Notes under the pieces: model-generated
What the model was told of the DNA's origin: nothing
Seen by the model: only the letters and a program-made list of their open reading frames with translations
The model's database searches: none
Assembly (NCBI GenBank): GCA_018714575.1
Contig: DVNF01000021.1
Coordinates: forward strand, 1-5,502
DNA: 5,502 nt
From: Candidatus Stercoripulliclostridium merdigallinarum
Lineage (GTDB): Bacteria > Bacillota > Clostridia > Christensenellales > DTU072
Direction of reading: 5' to 3'
Program-made: the position numbers and the translations under genes
In this document: positions 1-5,502 of the stretch, piece by piece
Layout: every line of letters starts with the position of its first letter
Position numbering within the stretch: the first letter of the stretch is position 1

Positions 1-2157
1 GAAGTTAGCGAACCGTTGGCGGCGCGCGCCGCCGATGACGTCGCGCCCGTTACCGTGACGGTCACGGAAAGCGATACGAATTGGGGAATATCCTCTTTGC
101 CCGACGAAATATATGCCGGAAACGGCAATCAGCCTTTTTATGTGGTCGATTATTCGACCGTAAATTACAGATCCGGCGCGGTTTCGGGCGAACGCCTGAC
201 CGATTATTCCGTCGAAAGCCTGAACGAGGATATTCTGACCGTGGACGCGGCAAGGGGACTGTTGAAACCGCATAAAGCCGGGGTAGCCGCTTTGGTATTT
301 TCCCGAAACGGACAGCAGATTTCCGTATCCGTCACCGTCAGGGAACGTCCGCTGACGTTCGCGTTGAGTTTGACCAACGCCGACGCCGAACGCGGCATCG
401 CGCGCGACAGAGTATGGGGTAATTATTGGCTGAACGCCGAAAACACCGAATTGATAACGGAATTCGGCTTCGGCTTGGGCGCAGGTTACGCCTCGGGCGC
501 TTTCGACGTCGCCTGGAGCGTTTCCGCGACGACGGCTAACGGCGTCCCCGTGCCGGAGGAGGAAACCGAAGGATATATTTCCTTCGAACAGCGCGGACAG
601 AACGCCTACGAAGGGATAACTTTGCGTTTCGGAGAGAACGCTCCGGGCAGCGCTATCACCGTGACCGCCAAGCTTTATATGCAAAACCGCGCCGTAGAGG
701 GCGTGCAACGCAGCTTTACGTTTAAAATGTCGGAAAAACGTAATTCCGTAAACGTTTACGATTTCGAGGATTTCAAAGCCGTTTACAAGCGTCCTACATA
801 CGATTACGTGTTGCAAAGCGATATACGCGCCGCCGCCGTAAGCGACGACTTTTTGTACGACGCAGACGTCGGAAGCGAATCCAACAGGGGCGACAACGTG
901 TTCGCCAATATGATGGGCAGTATATACGGAAACGGTTATTTGTACGACGCAACGGACGTTAAAGTTACTAAAAACGATCAGGGCGCGCTGTCGTACAGAT
1001 ACGAATTGATGTTATCCAAACTGCGCGCGATGTATCGGAACGAATACGGCGTAACGCCGAACGCGGCGCAGATGAAAGCGTATTTCGACGAGGTCGGTCT
1101 GGGCGAAATTCGGATATACAACCTGAAAATGCGCGGAGCCGAAACGTTGGAAGAAGCCGACAACACTCTTGCCGTATTCAGCTATTCGCTTGGAATGTAT
1201 ACCGAAAAGGCAATCAACGACGCCGACACTCCGCGCGATCCGCCCATGGCGATAATGTATTGCGAAGTATACAATTCCGAACGCGGAATAACCATAGAGA
1301 GGGTCAACGACGTCCTGATAGAGGGGTGTATATTCGGCGACAACTACAAACATTCCGTATTCGGATATAACCATTCGATGAAGTCCAGGCGCTATCCGAA
1401 CTATTACGACGGCGACCCGGCAAAAGTCAATACGAATACCGACGACAACCGTCCCGGGTATAATTTGACGTTCAGAAACAACGTGTTCAAACGTTCCGCG
1501 GGACCGGCGATATGCCTTGCGGGAACTTCGCCTACGGAAGGCGAAATGTGGAGTGATTATTCGGTATCGCCGAATATCTATATCGAAGGCTCGTTCGAAA
1601 TTTATAACTGGAAAACGCGCGAACAGTTCCGACAGGCTATTATCGATCTGATAACCTATTACGTCGTGGGTATCGTGTCCAAAGACGGCACGGCGGATCA
1701 ATTGGAAACCGTGGAAGAACTGATAGCCACCATGTTGGAAGGAATAGTCGACGGCTTTTTGGGAATTTCCGAAAACGATCGGCTGTACTACAGCTACGGC
1801 GGCGACAAATACATCGGCTTGGGATTTTTCGGCGCAGGCTGCGTATACGGTTGGGATCCGAACGATATTCGCATCTCCTCCGAAGCCGCCGTTGACGCGG
1901 TAAAAGCCGAACTGAGAATGAAAAACGCCGACGGAACGCTTCCGGATGCCCTGCAAACGTTGCAAAGTTTAATAAAAATGTTCAACGTCAGGGGATTGGA
2001 ATCGGTGTCGGAAACCTGTTGGATGGTATGTAACAATTTCGCCTCCGGCGCGCCGGAAATAATGCCGGACGACCCCGTTCCCGCCAGCGAAGAAATGTAT
2101 TCGAAACTGACGGCGGCAAAAGGCGAACCCATGCCTTGGGATAAATATTCGGCTTGA
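1..2157 (+). CDS. Large Ig-like / beta-helix surface protein, 5'-partial (paralog 1)
   Basis: The frame is open from base 1 to TGA at 2155-2157 (718 codons). The TTG at 16 is probably not the start: there is no ribosome binding site, no signal peptide, and alignment to the downstream paralog places base 1 near its residue 285-288. Numbering residues from base 1, about 18-117 is a BIG2-like Ig domain ending in V-R-E-R-P-L (113-118). A second beta-sandwich spans about 118-245, with D-R-V-W-G-N-Y-W (136-143) and F-D-V-A-W-S (168-173). From S-V-N-V-Y (249-253) a parallel beta-helix-like region begins, with Y-G-N-G (309-312), Y-C-E-V-Y-N (from 420), E-G-C-I-F-G-D-N-Y (441-449) and N-N-V-F-K (493-497). 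A C-terminal module follows, with Y-N-W-K-T-R (535-540), a helical segment and G-A-P-E-I-M-P (683-689). Compared with the paralog, it has about 24 extra residues before Y420 and about 21 between 449 and 493. No wall-anchoring motif or recognisable active site is visible. Function unknown; the fold family is moderately supported, and secretion is inferred from the paralog. Confidence 0.85.
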   Translation, partial: EVSEPLAARAADDVAPVTVTVTESDTNWGISSLPDEIYAGNGNQPFYVVDYSTVNYRSGAVSGERLTDYSVESLNEDILTVDAARGLLKPHKAGVAALVFSRNGQQISVSVTVRERPLTFALSLTNADAERGIARDRVWGNYWLNAENTELITEFGFGLGAGYASGAFDVAWSVSATTANGVPVPEEETEGYISFEQRGQNAYEGITLRFGENAPGSAITVTAKLYMQNRAVEGVQRSFTFKMSEKRNSVNVYDFEDFKAVYKRPTYDYVLQSDIRAAAVSDDFLYDADVGSESNRGDNVFANMMGSIYGNGYLYDATDVKVTKNDQGALSYRYELMLSKLRAMYRNEYGVTPNAAQMKAYFDEVGLGEIRIYNLKMRGAETLEEADNTLAVFSYSLGMYTEKAINDADTPRDPPMAIMYCEVYNSERGITIERVNDVLIEGCIFGDNYKHSVFGYNHSMKSRRYPNYYDGDPAKVNTNTDDNRPGYNLTFRNNVFKRSAGPAICLAGTSPTEGEMWSDYSVSPNIYIEGSFEIYNWKTREQFRQAIIDLITYYVVGIVSKDGTADQLETVEELIATMLEGIVDGFLGISENDRLYYSYGGDKYIGLGFFGAGCVYGWDPNDIRISSEAAVDAVKAELRMKNADGTLPDALQTLQSLIKMFNVRGLESVSETCWMVCNNFASGAPEIMPDDPVPASEEMYSKLTAAKGEPMPWDKYSA

Positions 2158-2175
2158 TCGTTCGAAAAAGGACGT

Positions 2176-2240
2176 GCGCCGACAACGGAATATAACTACA
2201 ATAAGAACTTTATCGGACGGCAAGCCCGCGTTGTCGGGGC
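2176..2240. repeat. Long-range inverted repeat in the intergenic spacer
   Basis: Arms 2176-2187 and 2229-2240 are complementary over 11 of 12 positions. The perfect core is CCGACAACG against CGTTGTCGG, and the single mismatch is 2178/2238. The loop is 41 nt (2188-2228). It lies in the 153-bp spacer between the paralogs and is not followed by a T-run, so it does not look like an intrinsic terminator. It could fold in a shared transcript as a processing or stabilising element, or be incidental. An alternative pairing, AAGCC (2222-2226) with GGCTT (2246-2250), competes with it. The rest of the spacer contains no gene that I can support. Confidence 0.35.
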
Positions 2241-2290
2241 AAAGAGGCTTTCGTGCACGGCTTCGACCGCAGGCTTGATTCGGACGGTAA

Positions 2291-2296
2291 AAAGGA
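2291..2296 (+). promoter_or_regulatory. Ribosome binding site of gene 2, unusually distant
   Basis: AAAGGA resembles the Shine-Dalgarno core, but 14 nt separate it from the ATG at 2311, longer than the usual 5-10. The intervening bases are A-rich and contain an in-frame TAA at 2305-2307, so the coding frame cannot begin upstream of 2311. The next residues form a Lys-Lys plus hydrophobic leader, which supports this start. Confidence 0.55.
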
Positions 2297-2310
2297 AAAG
2301 ACGATAAAAA

Positions 2311-5145
2311 ATGAAAAAATTTCTGATAGCAGTAATTTGTATAATACCGATCATCGTGGTATTGGCGCTTAGCGCGACTTCGGACATCATTCTGAATTTC
2401 GCGCCGGTAAACCCCGAAAGCATCGTGGTAAAGGATTCGTCCAACAACGAGATCGACACCGACGCTTTGATAATGGCTTCCACCGACACCAACGACTTTT
2501 TGATAATCGACATTTACCCGACGATAACGCCGGATAAAAGCATTACTTACGAACAAGTCGGCGGCGGCACCGCTTCTATCGAGCTGGAACAACAGGGCGA
2601 CAGCAACCGCTACGACATAATCGCTACGGGTTCGGGCGCCGTGTCGTTGATCGTGCGCGCGGAAAAGAACGTCAACGTGCAGGTACAGCTGAATTTCTAT
2701 GTGCAAAGCACAAAGGTCAACGAACTGAGCATATTCGATAATCACGGCAACGCGGTAGAATCGACCGACAGCATTCAGGACGGCTATGACGATCTGGAAC
2801 CGTATCGGCTGACCGGACCCGCGCGTTTCGTCTACGACGCCAACCCCATAGACGCTTTGGGGGACGAAGAAGCGCAATGGTTCGTCGCCGTGGGCAAAGA
2901 CCTGGTGTCGGTCGATAACGGCATCGTACGCCCCTTAAAACGCCCCACGACGGGCGAAAGCGGCCTGGCGATAGTCAAATTGGAGCTGTACGACAAGGAC
3001 GTCACGTTACACGAAAGATATTTCGCGGTCGACGTTTCGGACGCGGTAGCTTCGCAAGATTCCGTCTATGCGGATTCGGAAGCCGATTTGGAAGCCGTCA
3101 TTCAAGGGACGTTACTCATTCAAAACGATCTGAAGTTTTCGTATAGCTCTATCGGCGGCGACGTTTACGTCGTTTCCGGCAGCTATACCGACGAAAAAGG
3201 CGAAAAACAGGAGTTCGAGTTTGAAATAAACGTCAGTATCGGCGGCGCGAAATGGGGATTTATAGACGGTTATTCGACTATTTACACGAATAACGGCAAC
3301 TACTTTGCCGCTTTCGGCTATATCGGCGGAGCCGCTTTCGACGAAAACGAAACTCAAAGCGTCGTGCTGACTTCGTCCGACGATAAAGTGCTGTCGGTGG
3401 GACTTTCGGGCAGAAAGTGGAAGCTGACGCCGTTAAAAGCCGGTAAAGTAACGCTGCGTGCGGAAAAGGACGGAGCCGTAGTCGAAAAGGAGATCGTAGT
3501 CCGCGAAAGACCTTTGGTGATCTTCCAAGACCTGGTGACTGCCGATTCCCAGCTGGGTATTCGCATGGACAGGACGTGGGGCACCGAATGGGTCAAAACC
3601 GAAAACGGCGAAACAGCCTATACTTCCGATTTCCGAATGGGGATCAGGGGCGATACTAACGCTTTCGACGTATTGTGGACGGCAACGGTCACCGATTTCG
3701 AAGGCGGCACGGTAAACGTGGCGCCCGCCTACGGCGGCACCGAACCCACGGAGGAACAGCTGGCTCCGATAGGCGCCGAGGAATACGTCAGACTGATTCC
3801 CGTGGGCGACGGCACTCAGGCGGTCGTAATGCGCCTGAATCCGCAAAAAATGCTGGGCGCGACTATGACGCTGACGGCAAGCGTTTTGGTCGATAACAGG
3901 CCTATAGGCAACGTCACAGCCTCGTTTACGTTCAAGTTCCACGACATACCTTCCGTCAACGTATATACTTGGGACGAAATGTATTGGTCGGTCTGCAACA
4001 TGAACCGCGATATAATCATGCAAAGCGCGATAACCGTTCCCGACGAAGTCTTTGCCGCAAACAACGCCGACGTCGACGCCATAGATATGCGATCCAGCAT
4101 GTACGGCAACGGTTTCCTGTTCCAAATGACAGGCGTGGCTCCGCACGACAAACTCAGCGTGTTCGGTATCGAAGGGCACTTCTACCATTTCATGAAAGGG
4201 CAACAAACCGTCAGCGGAGAAGTTTACGATCGCGGCATAGTTTTCGAAGATATGCGTATCAGCGGTATGCCCACAATGGACGAGTTGGTAAAAATTTCGG
4301 AACAAGGCAAGTCCTCATACTTTTTCTGCCGCAGCTGGTCGTCGGAGAAAATAACTTACCGCTATTGCCAAATATATAACTGTACGAAGGGCGTGCACGC
4401 CCACGGCAGCGACCTGTTTACGTTGGAAGGCTGTATAATAGGCGACAACTATACTACGGGCGGCGAATTGGCTTACAGCGTGGCAAACCACAATTCGGGT
4501 TGCAAGCTGGTTTTAAAGAATAACGTTTTCAAAACCAGCCGCGGACCTTCGCTGATGATCTCGCCCAGACAACTGGTCGACGAGGTGTTGAATCAATCGA
4601 TAACGCCGTATATCAGCGTAGAAGGATTCTTGGACGTTTACAATTGGAAGACCAGGAAACAACTGCCGGACGTCTTTTCGACAACGGTGGGAACCATGGT
4701 TTCCGCATATGTTCCCAGCAGCTTGCTGGACGTTCCCGAAATCGTCAGCAACGCCATGACGGAGGTCATGAATAACGAGATATACGACGATCTGTTCTTC
4801 AACTATGCCGGCGAACAGTATATATCGCTTGCGGTCACGGTCCTGGGGTTGATGTGTACTGCGACGCCGGACAGGATCACGATCGCCGACGGTACGGGAA
4901 TGGCAAGCTTCGAGATGCCGCTGCACGACGCCAACGGCACGCCGCTGGGCGAATTGAAGAACCTGGAATCGCTGATCCCGTCTATCGGAAGCCTGATCGG
5001 AAACGCCACGGTAGCGAAGATGAAAATATCTCATAATCCCGTGATAATCTGCCCCGACTTTTCTACGGGCTCGCCGAACATAATGCCCGGCGAACAGATC
5101 CCCAACGACCGCGAATTGTACGACAGATTGACGGGAAAAGCGTAA
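2311..5145 (+). CDS. Secreted Ig-like / beta-helix modular protein, complete (paralog 2)
   Basis: This 944-residue protein starts at the first ATG after an in-frame TAA and ends in two consecutive stops (TAA TAA). Residues 1-22 are a signal peptide or membrane anchor: K2-K3, then a hydrophobic run to A19-L20-S21-A22. C10 is not in a lipobox. Residues about 30-115 and 118-235 look like divergent BIG2-type Ig domains. A third spans about 311-401, with W315-G316 and V-R-E-R-P-L (397-402). A fourth beta-sandwich (about 402-545) carries D-R-T-W-G-T-E-W (420-427) and F-D-V-L-W-T (452-457). The beta-helix-like part starts at S-V-N-V-Y (548-552) and holds Y-G-N-G (598-601), Y-C-Q-I-Y-N (685-690), E-G-C-I-I-G-D-N-Y (706-714) and N-N-V-F-K (737-741). 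The C-terminal module has Y-N-W-K-T-R (777-782), Y-A-G-E-Q-Y (832-837) and P-N-I-M-P (922-926). There is no LPXTG, SLH or dockerin, so it is either released or held by the N-terminal segment. It is probably co-transcribed with the upstream paralog. The fold suggests glycan binding or adhesion; a carbohydrate lyase role cannot be excluded, but no catalytic residues are recognisable. Confidence 0.92.
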   Translation: MKKFLIAVICIIPIIVVLALSATSDIILNFAPVNPESIVVKDSSNNEIDTDALIMASTDTNDFLIIDIYPTITPDKSITYEQVGGGTASIELEQQGDSNRYDIIATGSGAVSLIVRAEKNVNVQVQLNFYVQSTKVNELSIFDNHGNAVESTDSIQDGYDDLEPYRLTGPARFVYDANPIDALGDEEAQWFVAVGKDLVSVDNGIVRPLKRPTTGESGLAIVKLELYDKDVTLHERYFAVDVSDAVASQDSVYADSEADLEAVIQGTLLIQNDLKFSYSSIGGDVYVVSGSYTDEKGEKQEFEFEINVSIGGAKWGFIDGYSTIYTNNGNYFAAFGYIGGAAFDENETQSVVLTSSDDKVLSVGLSGRKWKLTPLKAGKVTLRAEKDGAVVEKEIVVRERPLVIFQDLVTADSQLGIRMDRTWGTEWVKTENGETAYTSDFRMGIRGDTNAFDVLWTATVTDFEGGTVNVAPAYGGTEPTEEQLAPIGAEEYVRLIPVGDGTQAVVMRLNPQKMLGATMTLTASVLVDNRPIGNVTASFTFKFHDIPSVNVYTWDEMYWSVCNMNRDIIMQSAITVPDEVFAANNADVDAIDMRSSMYGNGFLFQMTGVAPHDKLSVFGIEGHFYHFMKGQQTVSGEVYDRGIVFEDMRISGMPTMDELVKISEQGKSSYFFCRSWSSEKITYRYCQIYNCTKGVHAHGSDLFTLEGCIIGDNYTTGGELAYSVANHNSGCKLVLKNNVFKTSRGPSLMISPRQLVDEVLNQSITPYISVEGFLDVYNWKTRKQLPDVFSTTVGTMVSAYVPSSLLDVPEIVSNAMTEVMNNEIYDDLFFNYAGEQYISLAVTVLGLMCTATPDRITIADGTGMASFEMPLHDANGTPLGELKNLESLIPSIGSLIGNATVAKMKISHNPVIICPDFSTGSPNIMPGEQIPNDRELYDRLTGKA

Positions 5146-5149
5146 TAAA

Positions 5150-5170
5150 CCGTTGTCTGCGGACAAACGG
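5150..5170 (+). other. Small hairpin directly after the gene 2 stops
   Basis: CCGTTGTC (5150-5157) pairs with GACAAACGG (5162-5170), leaving one bulged A and a 4-nt loop. It lies directly upstream of the longer hairpin, so the transcript would leave gene 2 through two successive stem-loops. It has no T-run of its own and probably assists 3'-end formation or mRNA stability. Confidence 0.45.
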
Positions 5171-5171
5171 C

Positions 5172-5217
5172 GGAGCGCCGCGGATAACCCGGAATTCCGG
5201 GCTGTCCGCGGCGTTCT
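5172..5217 (+). terminator. Long GC-rich stem-loop, probable intrinsic terminator of the gene pair
   Basis: The outer arms 5176-5184 (CGCCGCGGA) and 5205-5213 (TCCGCGGCG) are perfectly complementary, and pairing extends outward to 5172/5217 with G-U pairs. Inside, after a short imperfect step, CCCGGAATTCCGGG (5188-5201) is a perfect palindrome giving five G-C pairs and an AATT loop. The stem therefore totals about 20 pairs. The following bases (TTCTTAGCGTT) form only a broken T-tract, so termination may be incomplete or may rely on stem strength. It lies 26 bp after the stop, where the terminator of a two-gene operon is expected. Confidence 0.65.
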
Positions 5218-5251
5218 TAGCGTTAAAATACAGCTGTCAGACCGCTGTCGA

Positions 5252-5277
5252 TACGCCTAAATAAGCGTAAGTTTTTT
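5252..5277 (+). terminator. Weak backup hairpin with T6 run
   Basis: TACGC (5252-5256) can pair with GCGTA (5265-5269) around an 8-nt loop. A run of six T follows at 5272-5277, two bases after the stem. The stem is short, so this is at best a weak second terminator behind the strong hairpin. Confidence 0.25.
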
Positions 5278-5356
5278 CGCCGCAAAAGGTTGACCGACAG
5301 GGCGTTTTCGCGCCTATCCGGAAAGCGTTTAAGCTAAATTTTCGGCGCGGTCGGCG

Positions 5357-5373
5357 CCTTAAAACACCTTAAA
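5357..5373. repeat. CCTTAAA direct repeat with 10-bp period
   Basis: CCTTAAA occurs at 5357-5363 and again at 5367-5373, exactly one helical turn apart. The complementary TTTAAG lies upstream at 5328-5333. Same-face repeats next to a palindrome and upstream of a candidate promoter could be regulator contacts, but the motif is short and could be chance in AT-rich DNA. Confidence 0.25.
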
Positions 5374-5385
5374 TTTTTGCAAAAA
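5374..5385. promoter_or_regulatory. Perfect 12-bp palindrome, possible operator
   Basis: TTTTTGCAAAAA is its own reverse complement. A second, AT-only inverted repeat follows closely (AAAATAA 5383-5389 with TTATTTT 5396-5402). The position 48 bp upstream of the candidate -35 box fits a regulator site or an UP-like or curved element. It also fits generic AT-rich intergenic DNA. Confidence 0.25.
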
Positions 5386-5433
5386 ATAAAAATATTTATT
5401 TTCAAAACTAATCAAAGATACATTTAAAAATAA

Positions 5434-5462
5434 TTTACAGTTATCGAAAATTCGGATAAAAA
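5434..5462 (+). promoter_or_regulatory. Candidate sigma-70-type promoter, rightward
   Basis: TTTACA (5434-5439; five of six bases match TTGACA) is separated by exactly 17 bp from TAAAAA (5457-5462; four of six match TATAAT). Strongly AT-rich DNA lies just upstream. It would start a transcript near 5469 that leaves the window, so its target is not visible. The -10 box is imperfect and AT-rich DNA gives such matches easily. Confidence 0.35.
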
Positions 5463-5502
5463 CGCGCGTTTACATTGCGGATCGTTACGGGCACGGCTAC
5501 CT

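Larger units (their letters stand above)
5146..5502. other. Noncoding stretch downstream of gene 2
   Basis: These 357 bases contain no gene that I can support on either strand. From left to right they hold a second stop codon, two hairpins just after gene 2, a weak hairpin with a T6 run, and a GC-rich hairpin (GGCGC 5344-5348 with GCGCC 5354-5358, 5-nt loop). A strongly AT-rich segment follows (5359-5462; 17 G/C in 104 bases by hand count) with a palindrome and a candidate promoter. On the minus strand an open frame runs in from the right edge for about 25 codons. It could be the tail of a leftward gene, but it is too short to call. Confidence 0.6.

Noticed and set aside
16..18. TTG at 16 as the true start of gene 1
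   Set aside because: The frame is open upstream to base 1, no Shine-Dalgarno sequence or signal peptide is present, and the paralog has about 285 further residues on the N-terminal side.
1012..1965. Long minus-strand open frame (317 codons) opposite gene 1
   Set aside because: It lies wholly inside a well-supported + strand gene, has no leader or recognisable domain, and reads as a codon-composition shadow.
2191..2202. TATAAC and TACAAT as -10 boxes for a gene 2 promoter
   Set aside because: No acceptable -35 hexamer lies at 16-18 bp upstream of either.
2155..2307. Readthrough of the gene 1 TGA: the same frame stays open for 49 codons to TAA at 2305, ending in a basic tail, and gene 2 is in the same frame
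   Set aside because: The C-termini of the paralogs align up to about the TGA, with gene 1 only about 11 residues longer. The extension has no counterpart after gene 2, which ends in two TAA codons. A 49-codon open stretch is unremarkable.
1969..2877. Minus-strand open frame (302 codons) spanning the spacer and the start of gene 2
   Set aside because: Its translation is Arg/Tyr/Val-rich with no domain. It overlaps both paralogs, whose mutual similarity proves the + strand reading.
3433..4305. Minus-strand open frame (290 codons) inside gene 2
   Set aside because: Antisense to the Ig-like and beta-helix region conserved between paralogs; no ribosome binding site or known motif.
5220..5502. 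CRISPR array, tRNA or known riboswitch downstream of gene 2
   Set aside because: No regularly spaced repeats, no cloverleaf and no riboswitch core that I recognise; only short isolated hairpins and repeats.

Overview
The window holds two large tandem paralogous genes on the + strand, followed by about 360 bp with no recognisable gene. Both proteins look like secreted or surface-displayed modular proteins. They carry bacterial Ig-like (BIG2-type) beta-sandwich domains, then a region with the cadence of a right-handed parallel beta-helix (pectate-lyase-like fold), then a conserved C-terminal module. I recognise neither gene by name and can assign no enzymatic activity. No catalytic signature, sortase motif, S-layer homology domain or dockerin is visible.

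Organism: roughly balanced base composition, an AAAGGA-type ribosome binding site, a Lys-rich short signal or anchor at the N-terminus, and large BIG2/beta-helix proteins in tandem fit an uncultured gut-type Clostridia (Bacillota; perhaps Christensenellales-like). This is inference only; no marker gene is present.

Layout: 1-2157 is the 3' part of gene 1, whose 5' end lies outside the window. By alignment to gene 2 about 285 residues are missing. 2158-2310 is a 153-bp spacer with a long-range inverted repeat and no convincing terminator, so the two genes may be co-transcribed. 2311-5145 is gene 2, complete (944 aa), with an N-terminal hydrophobic segment and several Ig-like domains. 5146-5502 begins with two hairpins (5150-5170 and the long GC-rich 5172-5217, a likely terminator). 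It then carries small repeats and a strongly AT-rich segment (5359-5462) with a candidate rightward promoter for something beyond the window.

How they fit together: the genes keep the same domain order and share several sequence blocks, including D-R-x-W-G-x-x-W, Y-G-N-G, E-G-C-I-x-G-D-N-Y, N-N-V-F-K, Y-N-W-K-T-R and S/T-G-x-P-x-I-M-P. Between the blocks they are strongly diverged and carry insertions. This points to an old tandem duplication, with the shared blocks marking the structural or functional core. A role in glycan or surface binding, or in adhesion, is plausible from the fold but unproven.
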